Shown here: piece after piece, positions 7,913-15,250 of the stretch
Position numbering within the stretch: the stretch's first letter is position 1
Layout: every line of letters starts with the position of its first letter
Assembly: GCA_003520105.1 (NCBI GenBank)
Contig: DOVL01000272.1
Location: forward strand, 1 to 17,006
DNA length: 17,006 nt
Source: Lachnospiraceae bacterium
GTDB lineage: Bacteria; Bacillota; Clostridia; Lachnospirales; Lachnospiraceae
Reading direction: 5' to 3'
Notes under the pieces: generated by a model
What the model was told of the DNA's origin: nothing
The model's database searches: none
The model's input: only the letters and a program-made list of their open reading frames with translations
Translations under genes and position numbers: made by a program

Positions 7913-9163
7913 ATGCTTTTAATTAAGAAAACAGGTATACTTGCGCCTCTTTACAGCTTCATGGGATGGATAATGAATACCATCTATAATATGCTCAATT
8001 CTCTGGGTATAGCAAATATAGGTGTTGCTATCATTATATTTACCATAGTTGTAAGACTTCTTATGTTTCCTCTTACCCTTAAGAGTACTAAGTCTTCAAA
8101 GATTCAGAAGTATTTACAACCTGAATTTAACAAGATAACAAAGAAATATAAGGGCAAGAAGGATCAGCAGTCCATGATGAAGCAGCAGGCAGAGGTAAGA
8201 GAGCTTCAGCAGAAATACGGAATCAAGATGACTTCCGGATGTCTCACATCTCTTATCCAGCTTCCTATCTTCTTCTCACTTTATTGGGTTATCAGAAACA
8301 TTCCTTCATATGTTACGAAGATCCACACTTTATTTGAGCCTATAGCAGCACAGATAAAGGAAGCTGTTTCATATGATTCATTCAAGGAGTTTCTTAATAA
8401 TTCAAAAATCATTGTTGAAAACGGTGCGCTTACCAAGAGTACATACGGTACAGGTGAAGGCATAATTGATGCTCTTTACAAATTTACGAGTTCAGCATGG
8501 GATAATTTCAGTGATACAGTACTGAATCTTAGTTCAAATCAGGATAATATTATCAGAATTAAGAATGCCAATTCATTCTTTGGTATCAACCTCGCAGAGG
8601 CACCTGGCTTTAAGATTTCTATAGCACTTATTATTCCTATTGCTGCTCTTATTTTCCAGTATCTCAGTACTATGAGTATGCAGAAGCAGCAGGTTGTTAC
8701 TGATGCAAGTCAGGAAGCAACAATGCAGACCATGAATAAGTTCATGAAGATCATGCCTATTTTCTCTTTCATCATCTGTATGACAGTATCAGCCGGTGTT
8801 GGTATTTACTGGGCAGTCGGTGCAGCAATCAGCTGGTTAACGACGGTTGCAACCAATGCATACTATAATAAGGTTGATATGGAAAAGATCATTGAGAAGG
8901 CTATGGCCAAGGCAGAGATCAAGAATGCCAAGAGAAAGGCAAGTGGTAAGAAGACCTTCATGGAGCGTCTCACGGAAAATGCTGCAGCCCAGCAGGAAGC
9001 CAGAGAGAAAAATGCTAACATGGAAAAATTCGGGGGTGCAAGACTTAAAAATTACACTTCTACTACATCAACTCAGTCAAAGGACAATGTTAAATACAGA
9101 CAGGGAAGTATTGCCGCAAAGGCCAATGCAATGAGGCAGTACAATGATAAGGAGAGTAAATAA
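7913..9163 (+). CDS. yidC: membrane protein insertase YidC/Oxa1
   Basis: YidC inserts membrane proteins alone or with SecYEG. In this 416-residue protein, hydrophobic segments lie at about 34-57, 108-128, 233-252 and 279-316. The conserved arginine of the hydrophilic groove is R48 in IVVRLLMFPLT. The cytoplasmic hairpin (about 58-105) is basic and rich in Gln and Lys, and the TSGCLTSLIQLPIFFSLYW segment is characteristic. The loop between the second and third membrane segments is long (about 130-230). No lipobox is evident near the N-terminus, unlike B. subtilis SpoIIIJ. A basic tail (about 330-416) may contact ribosomes. The ATG follows TAGGAG, and jag begins two bases after the stop. Confidence 0.96.
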   Translation: MLLIKKTGILAPLYSFMGWIMNTIYNMLNSLGIANIGVAIIIFTIVVRLLMFPLTLKSTKSSKIQKYLQPEFNKITKKYKGKKDQQSMMKQQAEVRELQQKYGIKMTSGCLTSLIQLPIFFSLYWVIRNIPSYVTKIHTLFEPIAAQIKEAVSYDSFKEFLNNSKIIVENGALTKSTYGTGEGIIDALYKFTSSAWDNFSDTVLNLSSNQDNIIRIKNANSFFGINLAEAPGFKISIALIIPIAALIFQYLSTMSMQKQQVVTDASQEATMQTMNKFMKIMPIFSFIICMTVSAGVGIYWAVGAAISWLTTVATNAYYNKVDMEKIIEKAMAKAEIKNAKRKASGKKTFMERLTENAAAQQEAREKNANMEKFGGARLKNYTSTTSTQSKDNVKYRQGSIAAKANAMRQYNDKESK

Positions 9164-9165
9164 TA

Positions 9166-9978
9166 ATGGAATTTAAGGAGTTTAGAGCTAAGTCAGTTGA
9201 AGATGCACTTACAGCTGCTGCTCTTGAGTTTTCGGTAGCAAGTGATGAGCTTGAAACCGAAATAGTAGATAGAGGAAGTACAGGCTTTCTCGGTCTTGGC
9301 TCAAAGCCTGCTATTATAAAGGCAAGAGTCAAGAATGATATTACTCGTGACACCAAGGAATATCTGGAGAAGATATTTGCGGCAATGGAAACAGAGGTTT
9401 CTATTGAGATTCAGTATGACAAGGAAGGCGATACCATGGATATCGACCTTGAGGGACCGGAGATGGGAATCCTCATCGGTAAGCGTGGACAGACACTTGA
9501 TTCTCTTCAGTATCTTGTAAGCCTCTTTGTTAATAAGAAGAGCGAGAGCTATATCAGAGTAAAACTCAATACAGAGAATTATCGCGAGAGACGTAAGGAG
9601 ACACTTGAGAATCTTGCTAAGAATATCGCATTCAAGGTTAAGAGAACAAGAAAGTCATTTACTCTTGAGCCGATGAATCCTTATGAGAGAAGAATAATCC
9701 ATTCAACACTTCAGAATGATAAGTTCGTAGCAACCAAGAGTGAGGGTGAAGAGCCATATCGTAAGGTTGTTGTTTTCCTGAAGAAGGGAAATAAGAGCGG
9801 CGGAAGAAAGAAGGATTATAACAAGGATTATACAAAGAATGTTGTAAAGGAAGAAAAGCCTAAGAAGCCGGCATATGATTACGGTGATTATGACATCTCC
9901 GAGATTAATGCAGAAACAGCTATCGACGCAGCAGCAAACCTTCAGAATGCAATTGCTGAAGAGAAAGCTGAAGCATAA
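9166..9978 (+). CDS. jag: Jag/KhpB RNA-binding protein (Jag-N, KH, R3H)
   Basis: Jag (KhpB/EloR) is a cytoplasmic RNA-binding protein usually encoded after yidC and linked in other Firmicutes to cell elongation and small-RNA binding. The 270 residues show a Jag-N domain (1-50, ending GSTGFLGLGSKPA), a KH domain with loop GKRG (near 105-108) in MGILIGKRGQTLDSLQYL, and an R3H domain with the ERRIIHSTLQ segment. A charged, low-complexity tail follows R3H from about residue 210. GGAGAG (9151-9156) is 9 bases upstream of the ATG, inside the yidC end, so translation is probably coupled. It is the last plus-strand gene before the two-way terminator. Confidence 0.95.
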   Translation: MEFKEFRAKSVEDALTAAALEFSVASDELETEIVDRGSTGFLGLGSKPAIIKARVKNDITRDTKEYLEKIFAAMETEVSIEIQYDKEGDTMDIDLEGPEMGILIGKRGQTLDSLQYLVSLFVNKKSESYIRVKLNTENYRERRKETLENLAKNIAFKVKRTRKSFTLEPMNPYERRIIHSTLQNDKFVATKSEGEEPYRKVVVFLKKGNKSGGRKKDYNKDYTKNVVKEEKPKKPAYDYGDYDISEINAETAIDAAANLQNAIAEEKAEA

Positions 9979-10004
9979 GGACTTTATAACAAAGTATACG
10001 CAAT

Positions 10005-10038
10005 AAAAGAGAGGATGGAATTTCCATCCTCTCTTTTT
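10005..10038. terminator. bidirectional intrinsic terminator between jag and tRNA-Arg
   Basis: A perfect 15-bp stem (10005-10019 with 10023-10037) closes a 3-base loop, flanked by an A-run on the left and a T-run on the right. It can end the rpmH-jag transcript rightward and the tRNA-Arg transcript leftward. The stem is built on AGAGAGGATGG and its complement. Confidence 0.92.
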
Positions 10039-10040
10039 AA

Positions 10041-10114
10041 TGTACCTAGGCGGATTCGAACCGCCGGCCTTCCGCTTAGGAGGCGGACGCTCTATCCTGC
10101 TGAGCTATAGATAC
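10041..10114 (-). tRNA. tRNA-Arg (anticodon CCU)
   Basis: The minus strand folds into a complete 74-base tRNA: acceptor arm GTATCTA with TAGGTAC (one T-G wobble), D-stem GCTC/GAGC, anticodon stem TCCGC/GCGGA around loop CTCCTAA, a 5-base variable loop, T-stem GGCGG/CCGCC around TTCGAAT, and discriminator A. The anticodon CCT (10078-10080) reads the AGG arginine codon. The 3' CCA is not encoded. It faces jag, with a shared terminator between them. Confidence 0.97.
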
Positions 10115-10136
10115 ATATGCTTTCGCAACAATGGTT

Positions 10137-10165
10137 ATTTTATATTAATTATTAATGCACGTCAA
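10137..10165 (-). promoter_or_regulatory. tRNA-Arg promoter
   Basis: Reading leftward, TTGACG (10160-10165) and TAAAAT (10137-10142) are spaced by 17 bases and would start transcription about 15 bases before the tRNA 5' end. Both hexamers are 5 of 6 to consensus, as expected of a strong stable-RNA promoter. Confidence 0.75.
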
Positions 10166-10232
10166 GATGTATTATTCATTATGCTACGAGACATGCCGAC
10201 AAAACACGATTCATAGAATGATGCGCATTATG

Positions 10233-11099
10233 TTAAAAGTTGATGTAACCTTGCAACCACACAACTCCGCGGAAGCGGCGACCAACTTCAGGTTCACCGT
10301 TCAGATCAAGAGAATTGATGTAAACATCTATGTGGTATTCATTACATTGAAGAGTCATCCTGACAACTTCTTCCCCGGATAATCTGTTTTTTATAACAGC
10401 GTAATCCTCTATGATTCCAACGATATCGTATGCCTCGCAATCAATTCCGTAAGGGATCATGGTTGTATCAACAACAGATAGAATATCCTCACGAAGAGCT
10501 TTATTATACATATCATTCTTCAGATCGAGAGACATTATTGCAAGATCTTCGATAGCTGTTTCATCACCGCTCTTGGCAAGCTCAACAAGACGCATTCTGT
10601 TAATATGCTGTTTCTTGATCTTAAGATCCTCTTCCTTATCTCTGTTTATCGGAAGAAGGATGGTTCCGCTTCCCGAAAGACCCGCAAGCATACAGGTTTC
10701 AATATAAGGAACCTTCTGCATCCATTTAAGATGAACAAAATCAGCTATATTCTGAAGATAAAAAATAACACTTATTGTCAGTTCATCAATAATACCATCG
10801 TAGGATTCGTTTGAAATATGCTTTTCTATACGTAGATCCACCAGCTTGGTCAGTCTTGTTGGTGCAGCAAAAGGAAATACATGCTCGATACTGATACGCT
10901 GTGTAGGATCGATCTCTCCGATAAGAGTGATACCTATCCCATCACCGAATTCCTTATCAAGCTGTATGATACTTCTGCCCAGATCAACTGACGCAGTTGT
11001 TTTTCTGTCCGGAGAGGCCATAGCGTCCCTGTACAGATTCTCCAGTTGAAAACGTGATTTAATTTTACTGAAGCCGATGGCTCTGTATAAATTATGCAT
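10233..11099 (-). CDS. uncharacterised protein, DUF3881-like
   Basis: The function is unknown. The 288-residue protein begins MHNLYRAIGFSKI, which resembles from memory the DUF3881 family of Lachnospiraceae; a profile search would settle this. It has no signal peptide, membrane segment or recognisable catalytic motif. It is mixed alpha/beta with a charged central stretch (about 175-215, NRDKEEDLKIKKQHINRMR) and a beta-rich end. I chose ATG 11097-11099, which overlaps the serS end by 8 bases (ATGCATAA). A TTG at 11106-11108 with GGAG four bases upstream is the alternative and adds three residues. The overlap implies translation coupled to serS. Confidence 0.8.
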   Translation of the reverse strand: MHNLYRAIGFSKIKSRFQLENLYRDAMASPDRKTTASVDLGRSIIQLDKEFGDGIGITLIGEIDPTQRISIEHVFPFAAPTRLTKLVDLRIEKHISNESYDGIIDELTISVIFYLQNIADFVHLKWMQKVPYIETCMLAGLSGSGTILLPINRDKEEDLKIKKQHINRMRLVELAKSGDETAIEDLAIMSLDLKNDMYNKALREDILSVVDTTMIPYGIDCEAYDIVGIIEDYAVIKNRLSGEEVVRMTLQCNEYHIDVYINSLDLNGEPEVGRRFRGVVWLQGYINF

Positions 11100-12381
11100 T
11101 TGGAACAAGCTTCTCCTTACCGCCCATGTATGGTCTGAGAACTTCAGGGATATTTACTGATCCGTCTGCATTGAGGTTGTTCTCAAGGAAAGCGATAAGC
11201 ATTCTTGGAGGAGCAACAACAGTATTGTTAAGAGTATGAGCAAGATATTTATTTCCGTCCTTACCCTTAACTCTGATCTTAAGTCTTCTAGCCTGAGCAT
11301 CACCGAGATTTGAGCAGCTTCCAACTTCGAAATACTTCTTCTGTCTTGGAGACCATGCTTCAACATCGAAGGATTTAACCTTAAGATCTGCAAGGTCACC
11401 GGTACAGCACTCGATAGTTCTTACAGGAACATCAAGTGTACGGAAGAGTTCAACAGTATAGCTCCAAAGCTTGTTGAAGAAATCCATTGATTCCTCAGGC
11501 TTACAGATAACGATCATCTCCTGCTTCTCAAACTGATGAATTCTGTAAACGCCTCTCTCCTCAAGACCATGAGCACCCTTCTCCTTACGGAAGCAAGGTG
11601 AATAGCTTGTAAGAGTAAGAGGAAGACTCTCTTCATCAACCATTGTATCGATAAAACGTCCGATCATTGAATGCTCACTTGTTCCGATAAGGTAGAGATC
11701 CTCTCCTTCAATCTTATACATCATGGCATCCATTTCATCAAAACTCATAACGCCTGTAACAACGTTGCTTCTGATCATAAATGGAGGAATACAGTAAGTA
11801 AATCCCTTGTTGATCATGAAATCTCTTGCATATGTAAGAATAGCTGAGTGAAGTCTTGCGATGTCTCCAATCAGATAATAGAAACCGTTACCTGCAACCT
11901 TACGTGCTGCATCAAGATCGATTCCTGCAAGACGCTCCATAATTTCTGTATGATAAGGAATTTCAAAATCAGGAACAACAGGCTCACCGAACCTCTCGAT
12001 TTCAACATTCTCAGAATCATCTTTTCCGACAGGAACTGAAGGATCAACTATATTTGGAATGGTCATCATGATCTTCTTGATCTTCTCATCAATTACCGGC
12101 TTCTCTTCTTCAAGCTTGGCAAGACGAGCTGCATTTTCAGCAACCTGTTTCTTTGCTGCTTCAGCGCCTTCCTTATCACCCTTGGCCATAAATGCACCAA
12201 TCTGCTTAGATATAGCATTTTTCTCGCCTCTGAGTCTGTCAGCCTCTGCCTGATTTGCACGAGCTTCTTTATCAAGTTCGATTACTTCATCAACAAGAGG
12301 AAGCTTACGATCCTGGAATTTCTTCTTAATATTTTCTTTTACTATGTCGGGATTCTCCCTGAGAAATTTGATGTCTAACAT
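11092..12381 (-). CDS. serS: seryl-tRNA synthetase
   Basis: SerRS charges tRNA-Ser with serine. The 429 residues comprise the N-terminal tRNA-binding coiled coil (about 25-105) and a class II catalytic core: LIGTSEHSMIGR, motif 2 from CFRKEKGAHG to RIHQFEKQE, the C-T-G-D and FEVGSCSNLGDAQARR segment, and motif 3 in HTLNN to PEVLRPYMGG. Motif 2 resembles archaeal-type SerRS (TSEH, CFRKE-GAHG) more than the usual bacterial TAEV and CFR-EAG pattern. The ATG follows AAGGAG at an 8-base gap. There is no T-box leader in the 195 bases upstream. It overlaps the downstream DUF3881-like gene. Confidence 0.96.
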   Translation of the reverse strand: MLDIKFLRENPDIVKENIKKKFQDRKLPLVDEVIELDKEARANQAEADRLRGEKNAISKQIGAFMAKGDKEGAEAAKKQVAENAARLAKLEEEKPVIDEKIKKIMMTIPNIVDPSVPVGKDDSENVEIERFGEPVVPDFEIPYHTEIMERLAGIDLDAARKVAGNGFYYLIGDIARLHSAILTYARDFMINKGFTYCIPPFMIRSNVVTGVMSFDEMDAMMYKIEGEDLYLIGTSEHSMIGRFIDTMVDEESLPLTLTSYSPCFRKEKGAHGLEERGVYRIHQFEKQEMIVICKPEESMDFFNKLWSYTVELFRTLDVPVRTIECCTGDLADLKVKSFDVEAWSPRQKKYFEVGSCSNLGDAQARRLKIRVKGKDGNKYLAHTLNNTVVAPPRMLIAFLENNLNADGSVNIPEVLRPYMGGKEKLVPNA

Positions 12382-12413
12382 TTTTTATTCTCCTTATAAT
12401 AATTTGAATCGTG

Positions 12414-12480
12414 ATTATTTGTTATCAGATTGATTAAACTCAATTGATTATTATTGTGTTAATAACCATTGAATTGAGTT
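12414..12480 (-). promoter_or_regulatory. candidate serS promoter with inverted repeat
   Basis: Reading leftward, TTGAGT (12438-12443) and AATAAT (12414-12419) are 18 bases apart, upstream of serS. The -35 lies inside the left arm of an inverted repeat, AACTCAATT (12437-12445) and AATTGAGTT (12472-12480), separated by 26 bases. The arms might form an operator. The rest of the 195-base gap, out to DUF4446, is A/T-rich with nothing else I can name. Confidence 0.35.
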
Positions 12481-12576
12481 AATGTCATAAATATTAGTGT
12501 TTTATGCAAGTATAGTATTTATAAATATGAATAGTATTAATTTATATAATTATAATGGATGATTATGCTCTTGATG

Positions 12577-13128
12577 TTATATATCATATGAATCATCTTC
12601 CAGCGGAGTTGTCAGAAGAGCAATTTCGTCTTCGACAGTCATAGCCTTTTTGAGAGCTTCCTTCTCTTCTTCCGAAAGAGTAATATATGATTCACCTTTT
12701 ATTATTTCCTTGGCATAAGTGAAGCAGCCTTCCTTGCTATGCATGGCATTTATTACTACACCGGAATAATTATTATTCAGTATAGCAAGTGAAAAACTCA
12801 GCTCGCCTGCCATATCATTAAAAGCATCGTATTTTTTCAGACCAATCTTGGAATAACAGGAATCAACATGTGCTTTGGATTCTTTGTGCTCCTTGCTGAT
12901 CCTCTTCGCCATCGCCTTGACCTTATCCATCTCCTTGAATCTTGTAAATACTATTTCTTCAAGATCCTTGCCCTTTTTACCGCTCATTATTGTGTAATAC
13001 TTGCGGTTCATATCAAGAAGCTTTCTGAAAGTAAGTATGAAAAGTATTCCAAGGATAACGATGAATGCCAGGAGTATTCCGATAACGATCTCTATACGCA
13101 TCCCAAATGCTTTTGCATATAATATCAT
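12577..13128 (-). CDS. DUF4446 family membrane-anchored protein
   Basis: This 183-residue protein has one N-terminal membrane segment (about 12-34, IEIVIGILLAFIVILGILFILT), a basic, coiled-coil-prone stretch (about 36-90), and a conserved domain containing IGLKKYDAFNDMAGELSFSLAILNNNYSGVVINAMHSKEGCFTYAKEI, the pattern of DUF4446. The function is unknown. Genes of this family commonly follow parB near clostridial origins, which hints at a link to origin placement or the cell envelope but is not proof. The ATG follows GGAG with a 6-base gap. The gap to parB carries palindromes and a possible separate promoter. Confidence 0.88.
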   Translation of the reverse strand: MILYAKAFGMRIEIVIGILLAFIVILGILFILTFRKLLDMNRKYYTIMSGKKGKDLEEIVFTRFKEMDKVKAMAKRISKEHKESKAHVDSCYSKIGLKKYDAFNDMAGELSFSLAILNNNYSGVVINAMHSKEGCFTYAKEIIKGESYITLSEEEKEALKKAMTVEDEIALLTTPLEDDSYDI

Positions 13129-13161
13129 TTGATGCTCCTTCCGAATCTAATATATGGTATT

Positions 13162-13240
13162 ATTCATGATCATGAATCCCATATACGCAGTTATGATCAT
13201 GATAACAACTGTTATTATGTAGTATAATTCATGATCAGAT
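13162..13240 (-). promoter_or_regulatory. palindrome cluster and candidate DUF4446 promoter
   Basis: The 111-base parB-DUF4446 gap contains ATTCATGATCATGAAT (13162-13177, perfect palindrome), a related GTTATGATCATGATAAC (13190-13206), and a partial copy ATTCATGATCA (13227-13237). Reading leftward, TTGTTA (13203-13208) and TATATG (13180-13185) lie 17 bases apart; the second palindrome fills the spacer and the first covers the expected start site. This is a classical repressor-operator geometry. A further inverted repeat, ATAACA-AC-TGTTAT, is at 13202-13215. Confidence 0.45.
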
Positions 13241-14244
13241 TATTTAGCACTATAAAGGAGTGTTGTAATTCTGTCAAGTTCATCGGTGGATGAGTATTCA
13301 ATTTCGATAGTACCTTTGCCACCCTTCTTGGATTTGATCTTGGTCTTGGCACCGAGAACATTTTTAAGGCGTTCTTCTATTGATTTATATATGAAGGAAT
13401 CGTCCGGAGCAGGATTCTTCTTAGCTTTAAGAATCTTCTCTGCACCATCATTTATACTCTTAACGAACTGCTCTGTTTCACGAACCGACATCTTGTTGTC
13501 AAATACAAGCATTGCAGCTTCGTACTGTACTTCAGGATCTTCGAGACCTATAAGGCATCTGGCATGACCGGTTGTTATCATATCATCAACAAGCATCTGC
13601 TGAACCTTGTCACAAAGCTTGAGAAGACGAAGTGAGTTGGTGATGGTTGTTCTGCTCTTGGAAACCTTGTCTGCTACTTCATCCTGCTTCAGATTGTAAG
13701 ATTCTATAAGCATCTGATAAGCTTTCGCTTCTTCAATCGGATTAAGATCTTCACGCTGAAGGTTTTCAATCAATGCAACCTCAAGTACCTGCTGATCAGT
13801 ATAATCTCTCTCAATTACAGGAACTTCCTTAAGTCCGGCAAGCCTTGCTGCACGCCATCTTCTTTCTCCGGCAATTATCTCGTAGAAGTTACCTCTCTTC
13901 ATTACTATAATAGGTTCGATGATGCCGTACTGCTTAATTGAATCAGCAAGCTCGTTAAGTGCATCTTCATCAAATTCTCTACGAGGCTGTGATTTGTTAG
14001 GCTCAACATCAGTAATCTTAACAAACTTTTCTTTCTGAACTTCAACTTCTTTTACTACTTCTTTAACAACCTCTTTGGTTACAATCTTTACCTCCGGCTT
14101 TGCTGAAGGATTTGAAGATTCATCAGAAGCTGACTTTTTAGAATCACTCTGCTTTTTGGAAGCAGCTTTATTTGTTTCCTTCTTAGGTTCTCCGGTTGGG
14201 ATGAGGCTTTCCATACCCATTCCAAGACCTCTTCTCTTTGTCAT
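13240..14244 (-). CDS. parB: chromosome partitioning protein ParB (Spo0J)
   Basis: ParB is a CTP-dependent DNA clamp that loads at parS and spreads to organise the origin. The 334-residue protein starts with the ParA-activating peptide (TKRRGLGMGMESLIP), then a long, low-complexity lysine-, serine- and glutamate-rich linker (about 19-74) with repeated KEVV units. The CTP-binding domain has GERRWRAARLAG (126-137) and ENLQRED (160-166), followed by the helix-turn-helix (about 186-206) that reads parS and a C-terminal dimer domain. Two ATGs abut; the second (14242-14244) has better spacing (5 bases) from AGGAGG. It lies 44 bases after parA in one operon. Confidence 0.95.
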   Translation of the reverse strand: MTKRRGLGMGMESLIPTGEPKKETNKAASKKQSDSKKSASDESSNPSAKPEVKIVTKEVVKEVVKEVEVQKEKFVKITDVEPNKSQPRREFDEDALNELADSIKQYGIIEPIIVMKRGNFYEIIAGERRWRAARLAGLKEVPVIERDYTDQQVLEVALIENLQREDLNPIEEAKAYQMLIESYNLKQDEVADKVSKSRTTITNSLRLLKLCDKVQQMLVDDMITTGHARCLIGLEDPEVQYEAAMLVFDNKMSVRETEQFVKSINDGAEKILKAKKNPAPDDSFIYKSIEERLKNVLGAKTKIKSKKGGKGTIEIEYSSTDELDRITTLLYSAK

Positions 14245-14288
14245 CATAACCTCCTCTAAAATATAATACGAACATATGTTCTATATTT

Positions 14289-15059
14289 CTATAAAAACAA
14301 TTTGTTTTTCATAACCTCTTCTGCAAGATTTCTGTATGCCTGCGCACCGGTTGATCTTGAATCATATTTATTGATTGGCAAACCAAAGCTTGGGGCTTCC
14401 GCAAGTCTGACATTACGAGGAACAACAGTTTTATATATTATCTGATCCAGGTTATTTTGAACATTATCAACAACTTCCTGAGATAGATTATTTCTTGAAT
14501 CATACATTGTAAATACAACGCCCTCAATCTGCAGATGTTTATTCAATTTCTTTTTGATAAGATCAATTGTATAAATTAACTGTGATAAACCTTCCAATGC
14601 ATAGAATTCACACTGAATTGGTACAATTACAGTATCAGCAGCTGTCATTGCATTTACTGTAAGAATACCCAGAGCAGGTGGACAATCAATTATGATAAAA
14701 TCATATTTTTTTCTGAGGTTCTTGATCGTCTTCTTTAAAATGTATTGCTTATCTTCTATATCTATGAAATCAATCTCTGCTCCTGCCAATTCTCTGCTGG
14801 CCGGTATGACATTAAGATTGTCAAAAACATTTATCAGAAGAGCTTCACCCAGATTACAATTACCACACATTGTATCGTAGATCGAATACTCTATTTCATT
14901 CTTATCAATTCCAAAACCACTTGTCATGTTTCCCTGAGGATCCATATCTATTGCAAGAACCTTACATCCTTTTTCAGCAAGACATGCGGCAAGATTTATC
15001 GAGGTGGTAGTTTTTCCAACTCCACCTTTCTGATTAGCAATTGCTATTATTCTTCCCAT
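14289..15059 (-). CDS. parA: chromosome partitioning ATPase ParA (Soj)
   Basis: ParA (Soj) is a nucleoid-bound Walker-type ATPase that works with ParB in origin segregation and regulates DnaA in B. subtilis. The 256 residues give the full family length. The deviant Walker A is KGGVGKT (11-17) with both lysines, Walker A' is IDMDPQGN (37-44), and Walker B is IIIDCPP (near 122-128). The R-N-V-R-L-A-E-A-P-S-F-G motif near 218-229 is also typical. The ATG at 15057-15059 follows GGAGG (15067-15071). A parS site lies upstream of its promoter, so ParB could feed back on expression. Confidence 0.97.
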   Translation of the reverse strand: MGRIIAIANQKGGVGKTTTSINLAACLAEKGCKVLAIDMDPQGNMTSGFGIDKNEIEYSIYDTMCGNCNLGEALLINVFDNLNVIPASRELAGAEIDFIDIEDKQYILKKTIKNLRKKYDFIIIDCPPALGILTVNAMTAADTVIVPIQCEFYALEGLSQLIYTIDLIKKKLNKHLQIEGVVFTMYDSRNNLSQEVVDNVQNNLDQIIYKTVVPRNVRLAEAPSFGLPINKYDSRSTGAQAYRNLAEEVMKNKLFL

Positions 15060-15106
15060 TTTTTATCCTCCATCATTATAATCCGGAGATTAAATCTCGT
15101 TTTGTA

Positions 15107-15136
15107 ATTATAGCACTTTTGTTTTGAACATGCCAT
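15107..15136 (-). promoter_or_regulatory. parA-parB promoter
   Basis: Reading leftward, a perfect TATAAT (15107-15112) lies 18 bases after ATGGCA (15131-15136, 4 of 6). The parS site at 15161-15176 is 24 bases upstream of the -35. A small palindrome, GAGATTAAATCTC (15086-15098), falls in the expected leader. Confidence 0.55.
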
Positions 15137-15160
15137 ATAAAGATTATGAACTTTTGCAAA

Positions 15161-15176
15161 TGTTTCACGTGAAACA
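15161..15176. promoter_or_regulatory. parS site 1
   Basis: TGTTTCACGTGAAACA is a perfect 16-base palindrome identical to a standard bacterial parS, the loading site for ParB. It lies in the gap between divergent parA and the HAD gene, between the two promoters. Confidence 0.97.
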
Positions 15177-15181
15177 TTGTA

Positions 15182-15211
15182 TTGAATTTATAGCTAAAGA
15201 TATATTATAAT
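15182..15211 (+). promoter_or_regulatory. HAD phosphatase promoter
   Basis: TTGAAT (15182-15187) and TATAAT (15206-15211) are 18 bases apart and face the HAD gene. The -35 begins 6 bases after parS site 1, so ParB bound there could interfere. Confidence 0.65.
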
Positions 15212-15250
15212 GATAGCTATAGATTTAGACATAAAGGAGCGGAATTATAA

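Noticed and set aside
10041..10232. tRNA-Arg as an integration site for a mobile element
   Set aside because: No integrase gene and no repeat of the tRNA 3' end is found in the window; the neighbours are housekeeping genes.
12382..12576. Possible T-box leader before serS
   Set aside because: No T-box GGTGG core, specifier hairpin or terminator is visible on the minus strand; the gap is A/T-rich with one imperfect inverted repeat.
13240..14244. Second ParB-like protein such as Noc
   Set aside because: Only one ParB-type gene is present; its position beside parA, intact CTP motif and nearby perfect parS sites fit ParB, and no Noc gene is seen.
15086..15098. Palindrome GAGATTAAATCTC in the parA leader
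   Set aside because: Short and A/T-centred, not repeated elsewhere in the window that I can see; not enough to call an operator.
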